Counted from the first letter of the stretch, positions 1-8,459 are shown. The stretch is DNA of 16,987 nucleotides from an uncultured Methylobacillus sp. (GCA_946481235.1 CAMLME010000019.1:1-16987); one strand, 5' to 3'. The notes: generated by a model from the letters alone, not told the origin. Numbers and translations: made by a program.

Positions 1-372
1 GGCGACGGCCTGCTCGGCGCATGCAAAACCGAGCTACGCAAGCTGGGCGTGGCGGATGATGATGTGACCCTGGTAACGGTGCCTGGCGCGCTGGAAACGC
101 CGCTGGTATTGCAGACGATGGCGCTGAGCGGCAAGTTCGATGCGCTGATCGCGCTGGGCGCGGTGATTCGCGGTGACACCTACCATTTCGAGGTCGTGTC
201 CAACGAATCCGCGCGCGGAATTTCCGAGGTGCAGCTGGAAACCGGCGTGCCCGTTGCCAACGCGATCCTGACAACGGACAACGATGACCAGGCGCTGGCG
301 CGCATGTCGGTCAAAGGGGCCGAGGCTGCAGCCGTGGCGGTCGAGATGGTCAACCTGCTGAAATCGCTATGA
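1..372 (+). CDS. ribH: 6,7-dimethyl-8-ribityllumazine synthase, 5' end missing
   Basis: RibH condenses 5-amino-6-ribitylamino-uracil with 3,4-dihydroxy-2-butanone 4-phosphate to make lumazine, the penultimate step of riboflavin synthesis, in the cytoplasm. The reading frame is open from base 1 ([16 protein letters not shown]), so the start lies outside the window; the GTG at 49 is an internal codon and not the start. Visible family signatures are VPGALETPL, the segment [17 protein letters not shown] with the catalytic histidine in TYHFE, and NAILTTDND near the C terminus. About 123 codons are present, so roughly the first 30 residues are missing relative to the usual ~155. Its stop codon overlaps the nusB start by 4 bases (ATGA), which implies translational coupling in a rib-nusB operon. 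Confidence 0.96.
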   Translation, partial: GDGLLGACKTELRKLGVADDDVTLVTVPGALETPLVLQTMALSGKFDALIALGAVIRGDTYHFEVVSNESARGISEVQLETGVPVANAILTTDNDDQALARMSVKGAEAAAVAVEMVNLLKSL

Positions 373-839
373 CAGAAAAATCTACTCCCAAGCCCGGCCA
401 GAACCGCCGCAAATCACGCGAACTGGCGCTCAAGGGTTTGTACAGCCTGTTTCTCGGCGGCGGCGACATCAAGCAGATTGTCGATAACCTGAGTGAAGAT
501 GAAGGGTATCCGCGCGCGGATGCCAGTTATTTCAAGGGGCTGTTGAATGGCGTGGCAGAGTGCGTCGATGAACTCGACGCGCGCATCGTCCCGCTGCTGG
601 ATCGCGACATCAGCGAACTGAGTCCGATCGAGCACGCGATTCTGTGCATCGCGGCATTCGAACTGATCCACGACGTCAGCATTCCCTATCGCGTCGCAAT
701 CAATGAAGGCGTGGAGCTGGCCAAGTTATATGGCGGCACCGATGGCTACAAGTACGTGAACGGCGTGCTCGACAAACTGGCTGCGGAAGCCCGTCCGGAC
801 GAATGCAAGCGGGAAAATGGCCGCGGAAGCCGCAGATAA
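369..839 (+). CDS. nusB: transcription antitermination factor NusB
   Basis: NusB, with NusE (S10), binds boxA RNA and promotes processive antitermination on rRNA operons. The 156-aa product has the all-helical NusB layout: [16 protein letters not shown] near residues 13-28, the [15 protein letters not shown] helix in the middle, and [18 protein letters not shown] followed by [10 protein letters not shown] towards the end. Length is slightly above the usual ~140 because of a charged tail (about residues 143-156, ending GRGSRR). The start is fixed by the ATGA overlap with ribH. In many betaproteobacteria thiL follows nusB; here an unrelated FHA gene follows after about 130 bases. Confidence 0.95.
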   Translation: MTEKSTPKPGQNRRKSRELALKGLYSLFLGGGDIKQIVDNLSEDEGYPRADASYFKGLLNGVAECVDELDARIVPLLDRDISELSPIEHAILCIAAFELIHDVSIPYRVAINEGVELAKLYGGTDGYKYVNGVLDKLAAEARPDECKRENGRGSRR

Positions 840-967
840 TCCGATCGCAATTCTCCATATGTATCGATTTTCCAATCCAGTGTAAGATTTGACGGATTCG
901 CGGGCCCTTGCCCGGCATACAAGAAGTAAACCGCTTCCATAAAAAGACGGTTCAACACGGGGTGGAT

Positions 968-1654
968 ATGTCGAAACTGATTCTTACGCTCGATGGTGCG
1001 TTGCTCGGGGAATACCCGCTGGAAAAGAAATGCGTGACGATAGGCCGCAGGCCAACCAACGACGTTCATATCGATAATCTGGCGGTCAGCGGCGACCATG
1101 CTCGCGTGATTGTTGCCGGCGCCGAGGTCGTGCTGGAAGATCTGGACAGCACTAACGGCAGCACCCTCAACGGCAAGAGCGTAAAAAAGCAGGGGTTGCA
1201 GCATGGAGATGTCATCGGCATCGGGAAGTATCAGCTCACTTATGTGAATGAAGCCGCTGTCGGCAACGGTGGCAGCAAGCCGGTCGATTTCGAAAACACC
1301 ATCATGATGCAGCCATCGGCCAGGGAGGAGGTTGCGTCTGCACTCGCCGGCATCCATCAGGAAAATCCGGCAGAGGCGAGCGCCTTGCCCGGCGCACATG
1401 TTCAGGTATTGAATGGGCCTGCGGCCGGCAAGGAACTTCCGCTAACCAAAACTCTGACCACGCTTGGCAAGACGGGCGTGCAAGTGGCTGTGATCACGCG
1501 GCGACCACATGGCTACTTTATTACGCATGTCGAAGGCGAAAATACACCGGATGTGAACGGAAACGCCATCGGTATGCAGGCACATCTGCTGAACGATCAC
1601 GACGTGATCGAACTGGCTGGCGTGAAAATGGAGTTTTACCTCTCTGAAAACTAA
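968..1654 (+). CDS. FHA-domain protein with a second, degenerate FHA-like domain
   Basis: This is a 228-aa cytoplasmic protein with no membrane segment. Residues 1-95 form a canonical FHA phosphothreonine-binding domain: IGRRPTNDV (Gly26, Arg27), SGDH (Ser41 to His44) and STNGSTLNG (61-69) are the conserved binding loops. A linker at about 96-142 holds FENTIMMQP. Residues 143-226 (HVQVLNGPAAGKELPL, then DVIELAGVKMEFYL) read like a second FHA fold that lacks the Arg, Ser-His and TNG signature residues, so it probably does not bind phosphopeptide. I chose ATG 968, preceded by GGGGTGG, over an upstream TTG at 908. The HD-GYP gene follows after 20 bases, so the two are probably cotranscribed. No Ser/Thr kinase is encoded in the window, so the ligand is unknown. 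Confidence 0.85.
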   Translation: MSKLILTLDGALLGEYPLEKKCVTIGRRPTNDVHIDNLAVSGDHARVIVAGAEVVLEDLDSTNGSTLNGKSVKKQGLQHGDVIGIGKYQLTYVNEAAVGNGGSKPVDFENTIMMQPSAREEVASALAGIHQENPAEASALPGAHVQVLNGPAAGKELPLTKTLTTLGKTGVQVAVITRRPHGYFITHVEGENTPDVNGNAIGMQAHLLNDHDVIELAGVKMEFYLSEN

Positions 1655-1674
1655 GGGTTGAGCGGAAAGAAGAT

Positions 1675-3300
1675 ATGCCGCAACTGAAAAAGCTGCTGAA
1701 ACGTCTTGAGCGTCTTAATGCCATCGGCATCGCGCTTTCTGCCGAGCGCGATGCGGCTCGATTGCTGGAAATGATATTGCTCGGCGCCAAGGAAATCACC
1801 GGCGCCGACGGCGGAACGCTGTACACCGTCACCGACGACAACAAACTCCGTTTCGAGATCATGCGCACCGATTCGCTCGGCATCGCGCTGGGCGGTACCA
1901 CCGGCAAGGAAATTCCTTTTGCGCCGCTGCCGTTGTATGGCGAGGATGGCACGCCCAACAACAACATGGTCGCGGCCTACAGCGTTCTGCATGATTGCAC
2001 CGTCAACATCGAGGATGCCTACGAGGCGGAAGGCTTCGATTTTTCCGGTACGCGCAAATTCGACGAGAAAACCGGTTATCGCTCAAAATCGTTCCTGACG
2101 ATTCCGATGAAGAATCACGAGAACGAGATCATCGGCGTGCTGCAGCTGTTGAATGCGCTGGAAGAGGGAAGCGACGACATCATTGCGTTCTCGGCAGAAA
2201 ACCAGCAACTGGCGGAATCCCTGGCATCGCAGGCAGCGGTTGCGCTGACCAATCACAACCTGATCGAAGGACTAAAGCAGCTTTTCGAATCCTTCATCGA
2301 ACTGATCGCCGAGGCCATCGACGAGAAGTCGCCGTATACCGGCGGCCACTGCCGGCGCGTGCCTGAACTGTCGATGTTGCTGGCAAAGGCGGCCGACGCC
2401 TCTCAGGACGGCCCGCTGCGCGATTTCAGCATGAACGACAAGGAGCTGTACGAAATGCGCATCGCCTCCTGGCTGCATGATTGCGGCAAGGTGACGACGC
2501 CGGAATACGTGGTGGACAAGGCTACCAAGCTTTCCACTATTTTCGACCGCATCGAACTGGTCGACCAGCGCTTTGAGTTGCTCAAGAAACAGAATGAAGT
2601 CGACATGCTGCGGCGCCAGCTTGAGGCGGCACGCAATGGCGATACGGCACTGTTGGCTACGCTGGCATCGGAGTTCCAGTCTTTGCAGCAAAAGCTGGAC
2701 GAGGATCGCGAGTTTCTACAGAACGCCAATGTCGGCGGCGAATTCATGACGCCGGAACACCAGGCGCGGGTGCACAGTATTGCCGCCTATCCATTTTTTG
2801 ACCCCGATGGACAGCAAGTGCCTTTCCTCAGCGAGAACGAGGTGTACAACCTCAATATCGCACGCGGCACGCTGACTGCGGAAGAGCGCGAGATCATCAA
2901 CAACCATATCGTGGTGACGATCAATATGCTGGAATCGCTCCCCTATCCCAAGGATTTGCAGCGCGTCCCGGAGTACGCCGGCGGCCACCATGAACGCATG
3001 GACGGCAAGGGCTATCCGCGTGGGCTCACGCGCGAGCAGATGTCGATTCCGGCACGCATCATGGGCATTGCGGATATTTTCGAAGCGCTGACCGCGCGCG
3101 ACCGACCCTACAAAAAGGCAAAGACGCTATCCGAATCGCTGTTTATCCTCGGCAAGATGAAACTGGATAATCACGTCGATCCCGACCTCTTCGATATTTT
3201 CATCCGGCAGAAGGTCTACCTTGAATATGCTCGGCAGTTCCTTGAGCCCGAGCAGATCGATGCAGTGGATGAAAGCAAGATCCCGGGATACGTGCCATAA
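1675..3300 (+). CDS. GAF and HD-GYP domain protein, probable cyclic-di-GMP phosphodiesterase
   Basis: This 541-aa soluble signalling protein has an N-terminal leucine-rich helix (1-20), a GAF domain (about 20-195, with TGYRS at 133-137 and EIIGVLQLLNAL) and an HD-GYP domain (about 200-520). HD-GYP proteins hydrolyse c-di-GMP with a bi- or trinuclear metal centre. The ligand set is visible: His225 in GGHCRR, His268-Asp269 in WLHDCGK, His411, His438-His439 in GGHHERMDGKGYP, and Asp in GIADIFEALTARDRPYKK. The GYP loop is intact (Gly446-Tyr447-Pro448), so activity is expected. About 110 extra residues, rich in heptad-like Leu/Glu/Arg, separate HD from His411. ATG 1675 has GGAAAGA just upstream. 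The GAF ligand cannot be read from sequence. Confidence 0.9.
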   Translation: MPQLKKLLKRLERLNAIGIALSAERDAARLLEMILLGAKEITGADGGTLYTVTDDNKLRFEIMRTDSLGIALGGTTGKEIPFAPLPLYGEDGTPNNNMVAAYSVLHDCTVNIEDAYEAEGFDFSGTRKFDEKTGYRSKSFLTIPMKNHENEIIGVLQLLNALEEGSDDIIAFSAENQQLAESLASQAAVALTNHNLIEGLKQLFESFIELIAEAIDEKSPYTGGHCRRVPELSMLLAKAADASQDGPLRDFSMNDKELYEMRIASWLHDCGKVTTPEYVVDKATKLSTIFDRIELVDQRFELLKKQNEVDMLRRQLEAARNGDTALLATLASEFQSLQQKLDEDREFLQNANVGGEFMTPEHQARVHSIAAYPFFDPDGQQVPFLSENEVYNLNIARGTLTAEEREIINNHIVVTINMLESLPYPKDLQRVPEYAGGHHERMDGKGYPRGLTREQMSIPARIMGIADIFEALTARDRPYKKAKTLSESLFILGKMKLDNHVDPDLFDIFIRQKVYLEYARQFLEPEQIDAVDESKIPGYVP

Positions 3301-3331
3301 TCACTCTCCAACCCGATAACCCGAAACTGTC

Positions 3332-3817
3332 ATGCTGATCTCACGCACCAGCCAATATGCTGTCCAGTCACTGATTTATATTGCGACCCAGGAACAGAAT
3401 GCGCCAATACTCAGCCGGGAAGTTGCCGAGAAGCTGCAGGTGCCGGCCGCCTATCTGGCGAAAATCATGCAGACCTTGTGCAAGGGCGGGCTGGTAACGT
3501 CCTATCGCGGTCGTCTGGGCGGATTCTGTCTGCGGGAGGAGCCGGGGAAAATCGACCTGATGCGTATCCTGCTGATCACCGAAGGCCCGGAATTCACCAA
3601 GGAATGCCTGCTGGGCCTGAAGGAATGCAGCGATGCCACCGCTTGTCCGATGCATCACAGATGGACGCCGATCAAGCAAGAAGTCATCAAGATGCTGACC
3701 GAGCAGACACTGGCGATGCTGAGCGAAGCGGTGCGCAGCGGGAAATATCGTCTCAGCGATATTCCCCATAATTTGCTTCCAGCGACACCGGTACAGATGC
3801 CAACCTGCGCCTCCTAG
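3332..3817 (+). CDS. Rrf2-family transcriptional regulator with probable Fe-S ligand cysteines
   Basis: This 161-aa DNA-binding protein has a winged helix-turn-helix in its first 80 residues. TSQYAVQSLIYIA is the typical Rrf2 start, LSREVAEKLQVPAAYLAKIMQTL the HTH with recognition helix, and GRLGGFCL the wing. Cys92, Cys99 and Cys105 (spacing C-x6-C-x5-C, ending ACPMHHRW) match the cluster-ligand region of IscR/NsrR/RsrR-type members, which sense Fe-S status, NO or redox state. It starts 31 bases after the HD-GYP gene on the same strand with no clear Shine-Dalgarno of its own, so it may be cotranscribed. It ends only 8 bases from the facing gspE-like gene. Which signal and which genes it controls is unknown; the spacing does not by itself pick NsrR or IscR. 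Confidence 0.9.
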   Translation: MLISRTSQYAVQSLIYIATQEQNAPILSREVAEKLQVPAAYLAKIMQTLCKGGLVTSYRGRLGGFCLREEPGKIDLMRILLITEGPEFTKECLLGLKECSDATACPMHHRWTPIKQEVIKMLTEQTLAMLSEAVRSGKYRLSDIPHNLLPATPVQMPTCAS

Positions 3818-3825
3818 ACGACTTC

Positions 3826-6225
3826 CTATTTGATGCACACCGACCGCACCTGCTTCATGTCGGTGGTGCCCTTTAGTACCTTTTCAATGCCGTCCTGCTT
3901 GAGCGTCCGCATGCCGTCTTCCAAGGCAATTGCCAGTAGTTCGGCGACGCGCAAATGCTCCTGGATGCCTTTTTTAATGGCGTCCGTTCCTTCCAGCAAT
4001 TCGAAAAGTCCGACACGGCCCCTATAACCGCCGTTGCATTTGTCGCATCCTGTCGCTTTATACAGCGTGAATTTCCCATCCTTGCCGGCGTAGGACGCTA
4101 CCCACTCGTTCATCACCGCCTTGCGCGCGTCTTGCGGATTGCTTATCCAGCTGCTGGTAAGTTCCAGTTCCCGGCAGTACTCCGTGAGCAGGCTGTCGAC
4201 TTCTTCCGGTGAAGGGGTGTAAGGCTGTTTGCAAACGCAAAGACGCTTGGCCAAGCGTTGTGCGAGAATTCCCAGCAACGCGTCGGAGAAGTTGAACGGG
4301 TCCATGCCCATGTCGAGCAGGCGGACCACTGATTCCGGGGCATTGTTGGTATGCAAAGTGGACATCACGAGGTGGCCGGTCAACGATGCCTCGATGCCGA
4401 GGGATACGGTTTCCTTATCGCGCATTTCACCCACCATGATCACGTCGGGATCGGCGCGCAGGAAGGCACGCATCATGGTCGCGAAATTGAGGCCGGCCTT
4501 GCGGTTGACTTGTACTTGACGCAGGCCGCGCTGGGTGATTTCCACCGGGTCTTCGGCTGTCCATATCTTGGTTTCCGGCGTGTTGATGTAACTCATCGCC
4601 GAATGCAGGGTTGTCGTCTTGCCGGAGCCGGTCGGACCGCATACCAGGAAAAGCCCGTAAGGCTTGCTGATGAGCTTCTTGACCTTTTCCTGCGTGAGCG
4701 GCGCCAACTCGAGCTTGTCGATCGGGATCGGCTTGCCGGAGGCCAGGATACGCAGCACGATGTCTTCCAGCCCGCCGGCCGTCGGGATGGTGGCTACGCG
4801 CAACTCGACATCGATGGGGCCGAACTTGCGGAACTTGATCTTGCCGTCCTGTGGGATGCGCCGTTCGGAGATGTCCATTTCCGCCATGATCTTGATGCGC
4901 GCGGCAAGTGCGTTGCGATAACTGGGCGGGATTTCGATATAGGGCGCCAGGGTGCCATCCCGGCGCAGTCGAACGGCAACCTTGCTTTTGTCGGGGTATG
5001 GCTCGATGTGAATGTCGGAGGCGCCTTGGGTGTAGGCGTCGATAATGATCTTGTTGACCAGCTTGACCAGTTCGTTGTCCTGGGCGGCGGTAATGTCTTC
5101 CGCGGTGAAGCCGGGCTCTTCCGTGTCGTCTTCGCCCATGTGCGAAATGAGTTCGTCGATGTTGGCCGACGACATTCCGGCATCGTAGAACAGGTTGACT
5201 GTATTGACGAAGTCGCGGTTGAGGCAGACCTTGTAGGTGATCTTGGGGTATTTGGGAAAGACGTTATTGACGATGCGCGAACTGCGCACGCTCTCCGGAT
5301 CCGGCGTCAGGATGATGAGACCTTCGTCGCGGGTTTCATCGATCGGGATCCAGCCGTTAGATTGGACGTACTCATGTTTCAGGTGCTTTAGCAGGCTCAT
5401 CGGCCGGATGCGATCCGCCCGATATGGCTCATACGGAACGCCGAAGAAAGCCGACAGCGAATGGCCAATGTCCGCAGGCTTGACCTGGAACTCGTCGATC
5501 AGCACATCCTCGAGAGAGGTTTTTTTCTTGCGTGCCGAACGTTGCGCCAGCTCGAGTTCCGAAGCGGAAATGATATTTTCCGCAATCAGCAGATCGAACT
5601 TGGTCTTGATCGGGCCGGCAGAGGTTTGACGTTGGCAGAAGGCAATCGCCAGGGTTTTTCCGATTTCGATGGCGCCATGCTCCGCCATATGCGGAAATGG
5701 CAGGCCGGAAAGCGTGTTGGTGAGTTGCACCACGCCTATCAGTTCGGACGTGACTGAATCGAGTATCGGGAATGCCAGCATCTGGCGCGAGCGATAGCCG
5801 GTTTGCTGGTCGACATTCTTGAGAAAACTGATTTCCGGGCTGATGCGTTTCAGTTCGTCGTTGTCGTAGACATCGGCGATATTGACCAGTACCTTGTTGG
5901 TGGCAACGAAGCCGACGATGCTCTGCATGCCGATCGCCATGCGACTGATAGGCCTTTGCACGTCGTTATAGCTGCTGAGGCCGGTCTTGATCTTCGAGAT
6001 CAGCATGGTCTTGTCATCGCTGATCGTGAATATGGTGATTCTTTCGGCTTCGAATACCTGGCATATGTCATGGCTGACGTCCAGGATGATCTGGTCGATG
6101 TTGGTGGTGGCGTGAATCTTGTTGCTGACAGCTTGCAGCTTTTTGGTGAAAGCGAGCTCGCTGCCGATTTCAGCGAGGCTTGTAATGCCCAGCGTCGGCG
6201 AAATGGCATTCGTGGTCAGTGCCAT
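3826..6225 (-). CDS. GspE/PulE/PilB-type secretion ATPase with N-terminal GAF domain
   Basis: This 799-aa hexameric-type ATPase would drive assembly of a type II secretion pseudopilus or type IV pilus. Domains in order: GAF (about 25-195, TGYRS at 142-146, ELIGVVQLTN), a GspE N-terminal (MshEN-like) domain (about 207-270), and a C-terminal RecA-like ATPase. The ATPase shows the Walker A GPTGSGKTTT (530-539, Lys536), the Asp box TAEDPVEI, the Walker B region DPDVIMVGE (592-600), and the His box GHLVMSTLHTN. Cys663, Cys665, Cys727 and Cys730 form the zinc tetracysteine motif of this family. The N-terminal domain lacks the Arg-Leu-Gly positions of the c-di-GMP-binding MshEN consensus. An in-frame TTG at 6228 is an alternative start; AGGA lies 11 bases before the ATG. 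No other secretion gene adjoins it. Confidence 0.92.
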   Translation of the reverse strand: MALTTNAISPTLGITSLAEIGSELAFTKKLQAVSNKIHATTNIDQIILDVSHDICQVFEAERITIFTISDDKTMLISKIKTGLSSYNDVQRPISRMAIGMQSIVGFVATNKVLVNIADVYDNDELKRISPEISFLKNVDQQTGYRSRQMLAFPILDSVTSELIGVVQLTNTLSGLPFPHMAEHGAIEIGKTLAIAFCQRQTSAGPIKTKFDLLIAENIISASELELAQRSARKKKTSLEDVLIDEFQVKPADIGHSLSAFFGVPYEPYRADRIRPMSLLKHLKHEYVQSNGWIPIDETRDEGLIILTPDPESVRSSRIVNNVFPKYPKITYKVCLNRDFVNTVNLFYDAGMSSANIDELISHMGEDDTEEPGFTAEDITAAQDNELVKLVNKIIIDAYTQGASDIHIEPYPDKSKVAVRLRRDGTLAPYIEIPPSYRNALAARIKIMAEMDISERRIPQDGKIKFRKFGPIDVELRVATIPTAGGLEDIVLRILASGKPIPIDKLELAPLTQEKVKKLISKPYGLFLVCGPTGSGKTTTLHSAMSYINTPETKIWTAEDPVEITQRGLRQVQVNRKAGLNFATMMRAFLRADPDVIMVGEMRDKETVSLGIEASLTGHLVMSTLHTNNAPESVVRLLDMGMDPFNFSDALLGILAQRLAKRLCVCKQPYTPSPEEVDSLLTEYCRELELTSSWISNPQDARKAVMNEWVASYAGKDGKFTLYKATGCDKCNGGYRGRVGLFELLEGTDAIKKGIQEHLRVAELLAIALEDGMRTLKQDGIEKVLKGTTDMKQVRSVCIK

Positions 6226-6250
6226 CAATGGTATTTTCCTGAAAATGAGC

Positions 6251-6264
6251 GATAGTTAACTATC
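6251..6264. promoter_or_regulatory. perfect 14-bp palindrome, candidate operator
   Basis: GATAGTTAACTATC reads identically on both strands. It abuts the -10 hexamer of the minus-strand promoter at 6265-6293, so the predicted transcription start falls inside it. That geometry fits a repressor site. The nearby Rrf2-family regulator is a possible ligand, but this is inference only. Confidence 0.5.
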
Positions 6265-6293
6265 AAAATATACACCGCTTTGGCGAAAGTCAA
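6265..6293 (-). promoter_or_regulatory. sigma70-like promoter of the GAF-GspE gene
   Basis: On the minus strand TTGACT (6293-6288) is followed after 17 bases by TATTTT (6270-6265); an overlapping TATATT (6272-6267) gives a 15-base spacer. It sits about 40 bases upstream of the ATPase start codon. The call rests on consensus matching by eye. Confidence 0.6.
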
Positions 6294-6360
6294 TTCGCAT
6301 AACGGTGCGATTGGCGGATAAGGTAAAATCGTACGGTCAAAATAAAGCCCGGAAAGTATC

Positions 6361-7590
6361 ATGCCCGTCAATTTGCAATCTCCTGCCAGCGATGAACTGG
6401 CGCCCATTGCCGGCGTCCGCCTCGGCATCACCGAAGCCAATATCAAGAAACCGAATCGCAAGGACTTGCTGGTCATGCAACTGGCGCCGGGCAGCCGCGT
6501 TGCCGGGGTATTTACGCAAAACCGATTCTGCGCAGCGCCTGTGGTGCTATGCAAGGAACATCTGGCGGCTGGCGGCGAAATCCGCGCGCTGGTGGTGAAT
6601 ACCGGTAACGCCAACGCCGGCACCGGCGAAGAAGGCATGCGCCGCGCACGCCAGACCTGCCAATCCGTGGCTGATTTGCTGGGCTGCGCCGAGCAGCAGA
6701 TCCTGCCATTTTCCACCGGCGTCATCATGGAGCCGCTACCTGTAGATCGCATCGTCGCCGGCTTGCCCGCCAGCGTGGCGAATCTGCAGGAAGACAACTG
6801 GCTCAATGCCGCGCAGGCGATCATGACCACCGACATTGTGGCCAAGGGCGCGTCGCGCAAGATCCAGCTGGGCGGCAAGACCGTCACCGTGACCGGCATC
6901 GCCAAGGGTTCCGGCATGATTCACCCCAACATGGCGACCATGCTCGGTTACATCGCCACCGACGCCGCCATCAGTCAGTCCGCGCTCGATGCGATGATCC
7001 GGCACGCCGTGAATCGCTCCTTCAATTGCATTACCGTGGACGGTGATACTTCCACCAACGACTCGCTGATCCTGGTTGCTACCGGCCAGGCCGGCAACAC
7101 CGAAGTCGTCGATGTGCAAGGGGCCGACTATCTCGCGTTGCGCGATGTCGTTACCGAAGTCGCCATGGTGCTGGCGCAAGCCATCGTGCGCGACGGCGAA
7201 GGCGCGACGAAATTCATGACCATCCGCATCGAAGGCGGGCGTGACGAAGCCGAATGCCGCAAGATCGGCTACGCCATTGCGCACTCGCCGCTGATCAAGA
7301 CGGCCTTCTTCGCTTCCGATCCCAATCTCGGGCGCATCCTTGCAGCAATTGGTTATGCAGGCGTGGATGATCTGGACGTGAACCTGATCAAACTCCATCT
7401 GGGTGATGTATTGGTCGCAGAAAATGGCGGCCGTGCATCGAGCTACCAGGAAGCCGACGGTCAGCGCGTGATGAAGGAAGCGGAAATTACCGTGCGCGTC
7501 GAGTTGGGTCGGGGCAATGCTGAAGCAACCGTCTGGACCTGCGATTTCTCCTACGACTACGTGAAAATCAACGCTGATTACCGCACCTGA
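6361..7590 (+). CDS. argJ: bifunctional glutamate N-acetyltransferase / ornithine acetyltransferase ArgJ
   Basis: ArgJ recycles the acetyl group of N-acetylornithine onto glutamate and, in bifunctional forms, also makes N-acetylglutamate from acetyl-CoA, so it serves two steps of the acetyl cycle of arginine synthesis. The 409-aa protein is full length. [13 protein letters not shown] and [13 protein letters not shown] mark the N-terminal half. The autocleavage site is HPNMATML: cleavage before Thr193 makes the alpha and beta chains, with Thr193 the nucleophile. DGDTSTNDS and GEGATKFM follow in the beta chain. GGAAAG lies 4 bases before the ATG. Its stop codon shares one base with the next ATG (TGATG), so it heads a packed plus-strand operon. 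Monofunctional versus bifunctional activity cannot be decided here. Confidence 0.97.
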   Translation: MPVNLQSPASDELAPIAGVRLGITEANIKKPNRKDLLVMQLAPGSRVAGVFTQNRFCAAPVVLCKEHLAAGGEIRALVVNTGNANAGTGEEGMRRARQTCQSVADLLGCAEQQILPFSTGVIMEPLPVDRIVAGLPASVANLQEDNWLNAAQAIMTTDIVAKGASRKIQLGGKTVTVTGIAKGSGMIHPNMATMLGYIATDAAISQSALDAMIRHAVNRSFNCITVDGDTSTNDSLILVATGQAGNTEVVDVQGADYLALRDVVTEVAMVLAQAIVRDGEGATKFMTIRIEGGRDEAECRKIGYAIAHSPLIKTAFFASDPNLGRILAAIGYAGVDDLDVNLIKLHLGDVLVAENGGRASSYQEADGQRVMKEAEITVRVELGRGNAEATVWTCDFSYDYVKINADYRT

Positions 7591-8459
7591 TGACCCGCGA
7601 AATGGAAAGCCTGATCGCCCGCGCGGAAAGCCTGCTTGCCCGCCTTGAGGGAGTCTTGCCGGCACCGTTGCCTGCAACGGACTGGTCGGCGCATGCCTTC
7701 CGTTGGCGTCGCCAGCAGGGATGTGGCTTTTTGCAGGCGGTGAAGCATCCACACCGTATTCATCTTGCCGACCTGCAGGATATCGGTCCGCAAAAGAAAC
7801 AGCTGGTCGCCAATACGCGGCAGTTCCTGCAAGGCCTGCCATGCAATAACGTTTTGCTGACCGGTGCGCGCGGTACCGGCAAGTCCTCGCTGTTCAAGGC
7901 GCTTCTGACGGATTTTGCCGAGCAGGGCCTGCGGCTGGTAGAGGTCGACAAGACCGATCTGGTTGACCTGCCGGATATCACCGACCTGCTGCGCAATCGC
8001 CCGGAGCGTTTCCTGATATTTTGCGACGATCTTTCCTTCGATGCCGACGAGCCGGGATACAAGGCGCTCAAGGTGGCATTGGACGGTTCGGTGTCCGCCG
8101 CTGCTGACAACATGCTGATCTGCGCGACTTCGAACCGCCGTCACCTGATGCCGGAGTTCATGAAGGAAAACCTCGAGACGCAGTACGTCGGCGACGAAAT
8201 TCGTCCGGGCGAAACCATCGAAGAAAAGATCTCGCTGTCCGAGCGTTTTGGCCTGTGGCTGTCGTTCTATCCGTTCGATCAGGATGCCTATCTCGATATC
8301 GTGCGTCATTGGCTGGGTCATTTCGGCATCAAGCGTCTGACACCGCAAACGCGCCAGGCGGCACTGCAGTTTGCGTTGCAACGCGGGTCGCGCAGCGGCC
8401 GCGTCGCTTGGCAATTCGCTCGCGACTGGGCCGGCCGGCAGGCGTTGCGCCGTTCATGA
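7590..8459 (+). CDS. DUF815-family P-loop ATPase (AAA-like)
   Basis: This 289-aa ATPase belongs to the DUF815 family, whose cellular role is not established. The N-terminal 80 residues end in HLADLQDIGPQKKQLVANTR. The Walker A is GARGTGKSS (92-100, Lys98), the Walker B FLIFCDDLSFD (141-151), followed by NMLICATSNRRHLMPEFM, where the Asn/Arg pair resembles a sensor-1 region, and SERFGLWLSFYPF. These are the standard DUF815 blocks. It overlaps argJ by one base and the next gene by four, so all three are translationally coupled. The same argJ-ATPase-Nudix order is familiar from other betaproteobacteria, which marks this as core gene content and not an island. Confidence 0.9.
   Translation: MTREMESLIARAESLLARLEGVLPAPLPATDWSAHAFRWRRQQGCGFLQAVKHPHRIHLADLQDIGPQKKQLVANTRQFLQGLPCNNVLLTGARGTGKSSLFKALLTDFAEQGLRLVEVDKTDLVDLPDITDLLRNRPERFLIFCDDLSFDADEPGYKALKVALDGSVSAAADNMLICATSNRRHLMPEFMKENLETQYVGDEIRPGETIEEKISLSERFGLWLSFYPFDQDAYLDIVRHWLGHFGIKRLTPQTRQAALQFALQRGSRSGRVAWQFARDWAGRQALRRS

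Noticed and set aside
901..914. Small GC hairpin (CGGGC/GCCCG, CCTT loop) as a nusB terminator
   Set aside because: The stem is only 5 bp and no T run follows; it could equally be chance in GC-rich DNA.
4351..5391. 346-codon open frame on the plus strand
   Set aside because: It is antisense to the central part of the GAF-GspE gene, shows no recognisable domain, and is explained by the GC-rich codon bias of the true gene.
6736..7842. 368-codon open frame on the minus strand
   Set aside because: It is antisense to argJ and the start of the DUF815 gene, is low in family-like motifs, and has no ribosome site of note.
8255..8455. 67-residue N-terminal extension of the Nudix/ThiE-like protein
   Set aside because: It lies wholly inside the DUF815 gene in another frame and does not look like Nudix sequence; the ATGA overlap gives a normal start at 8456.
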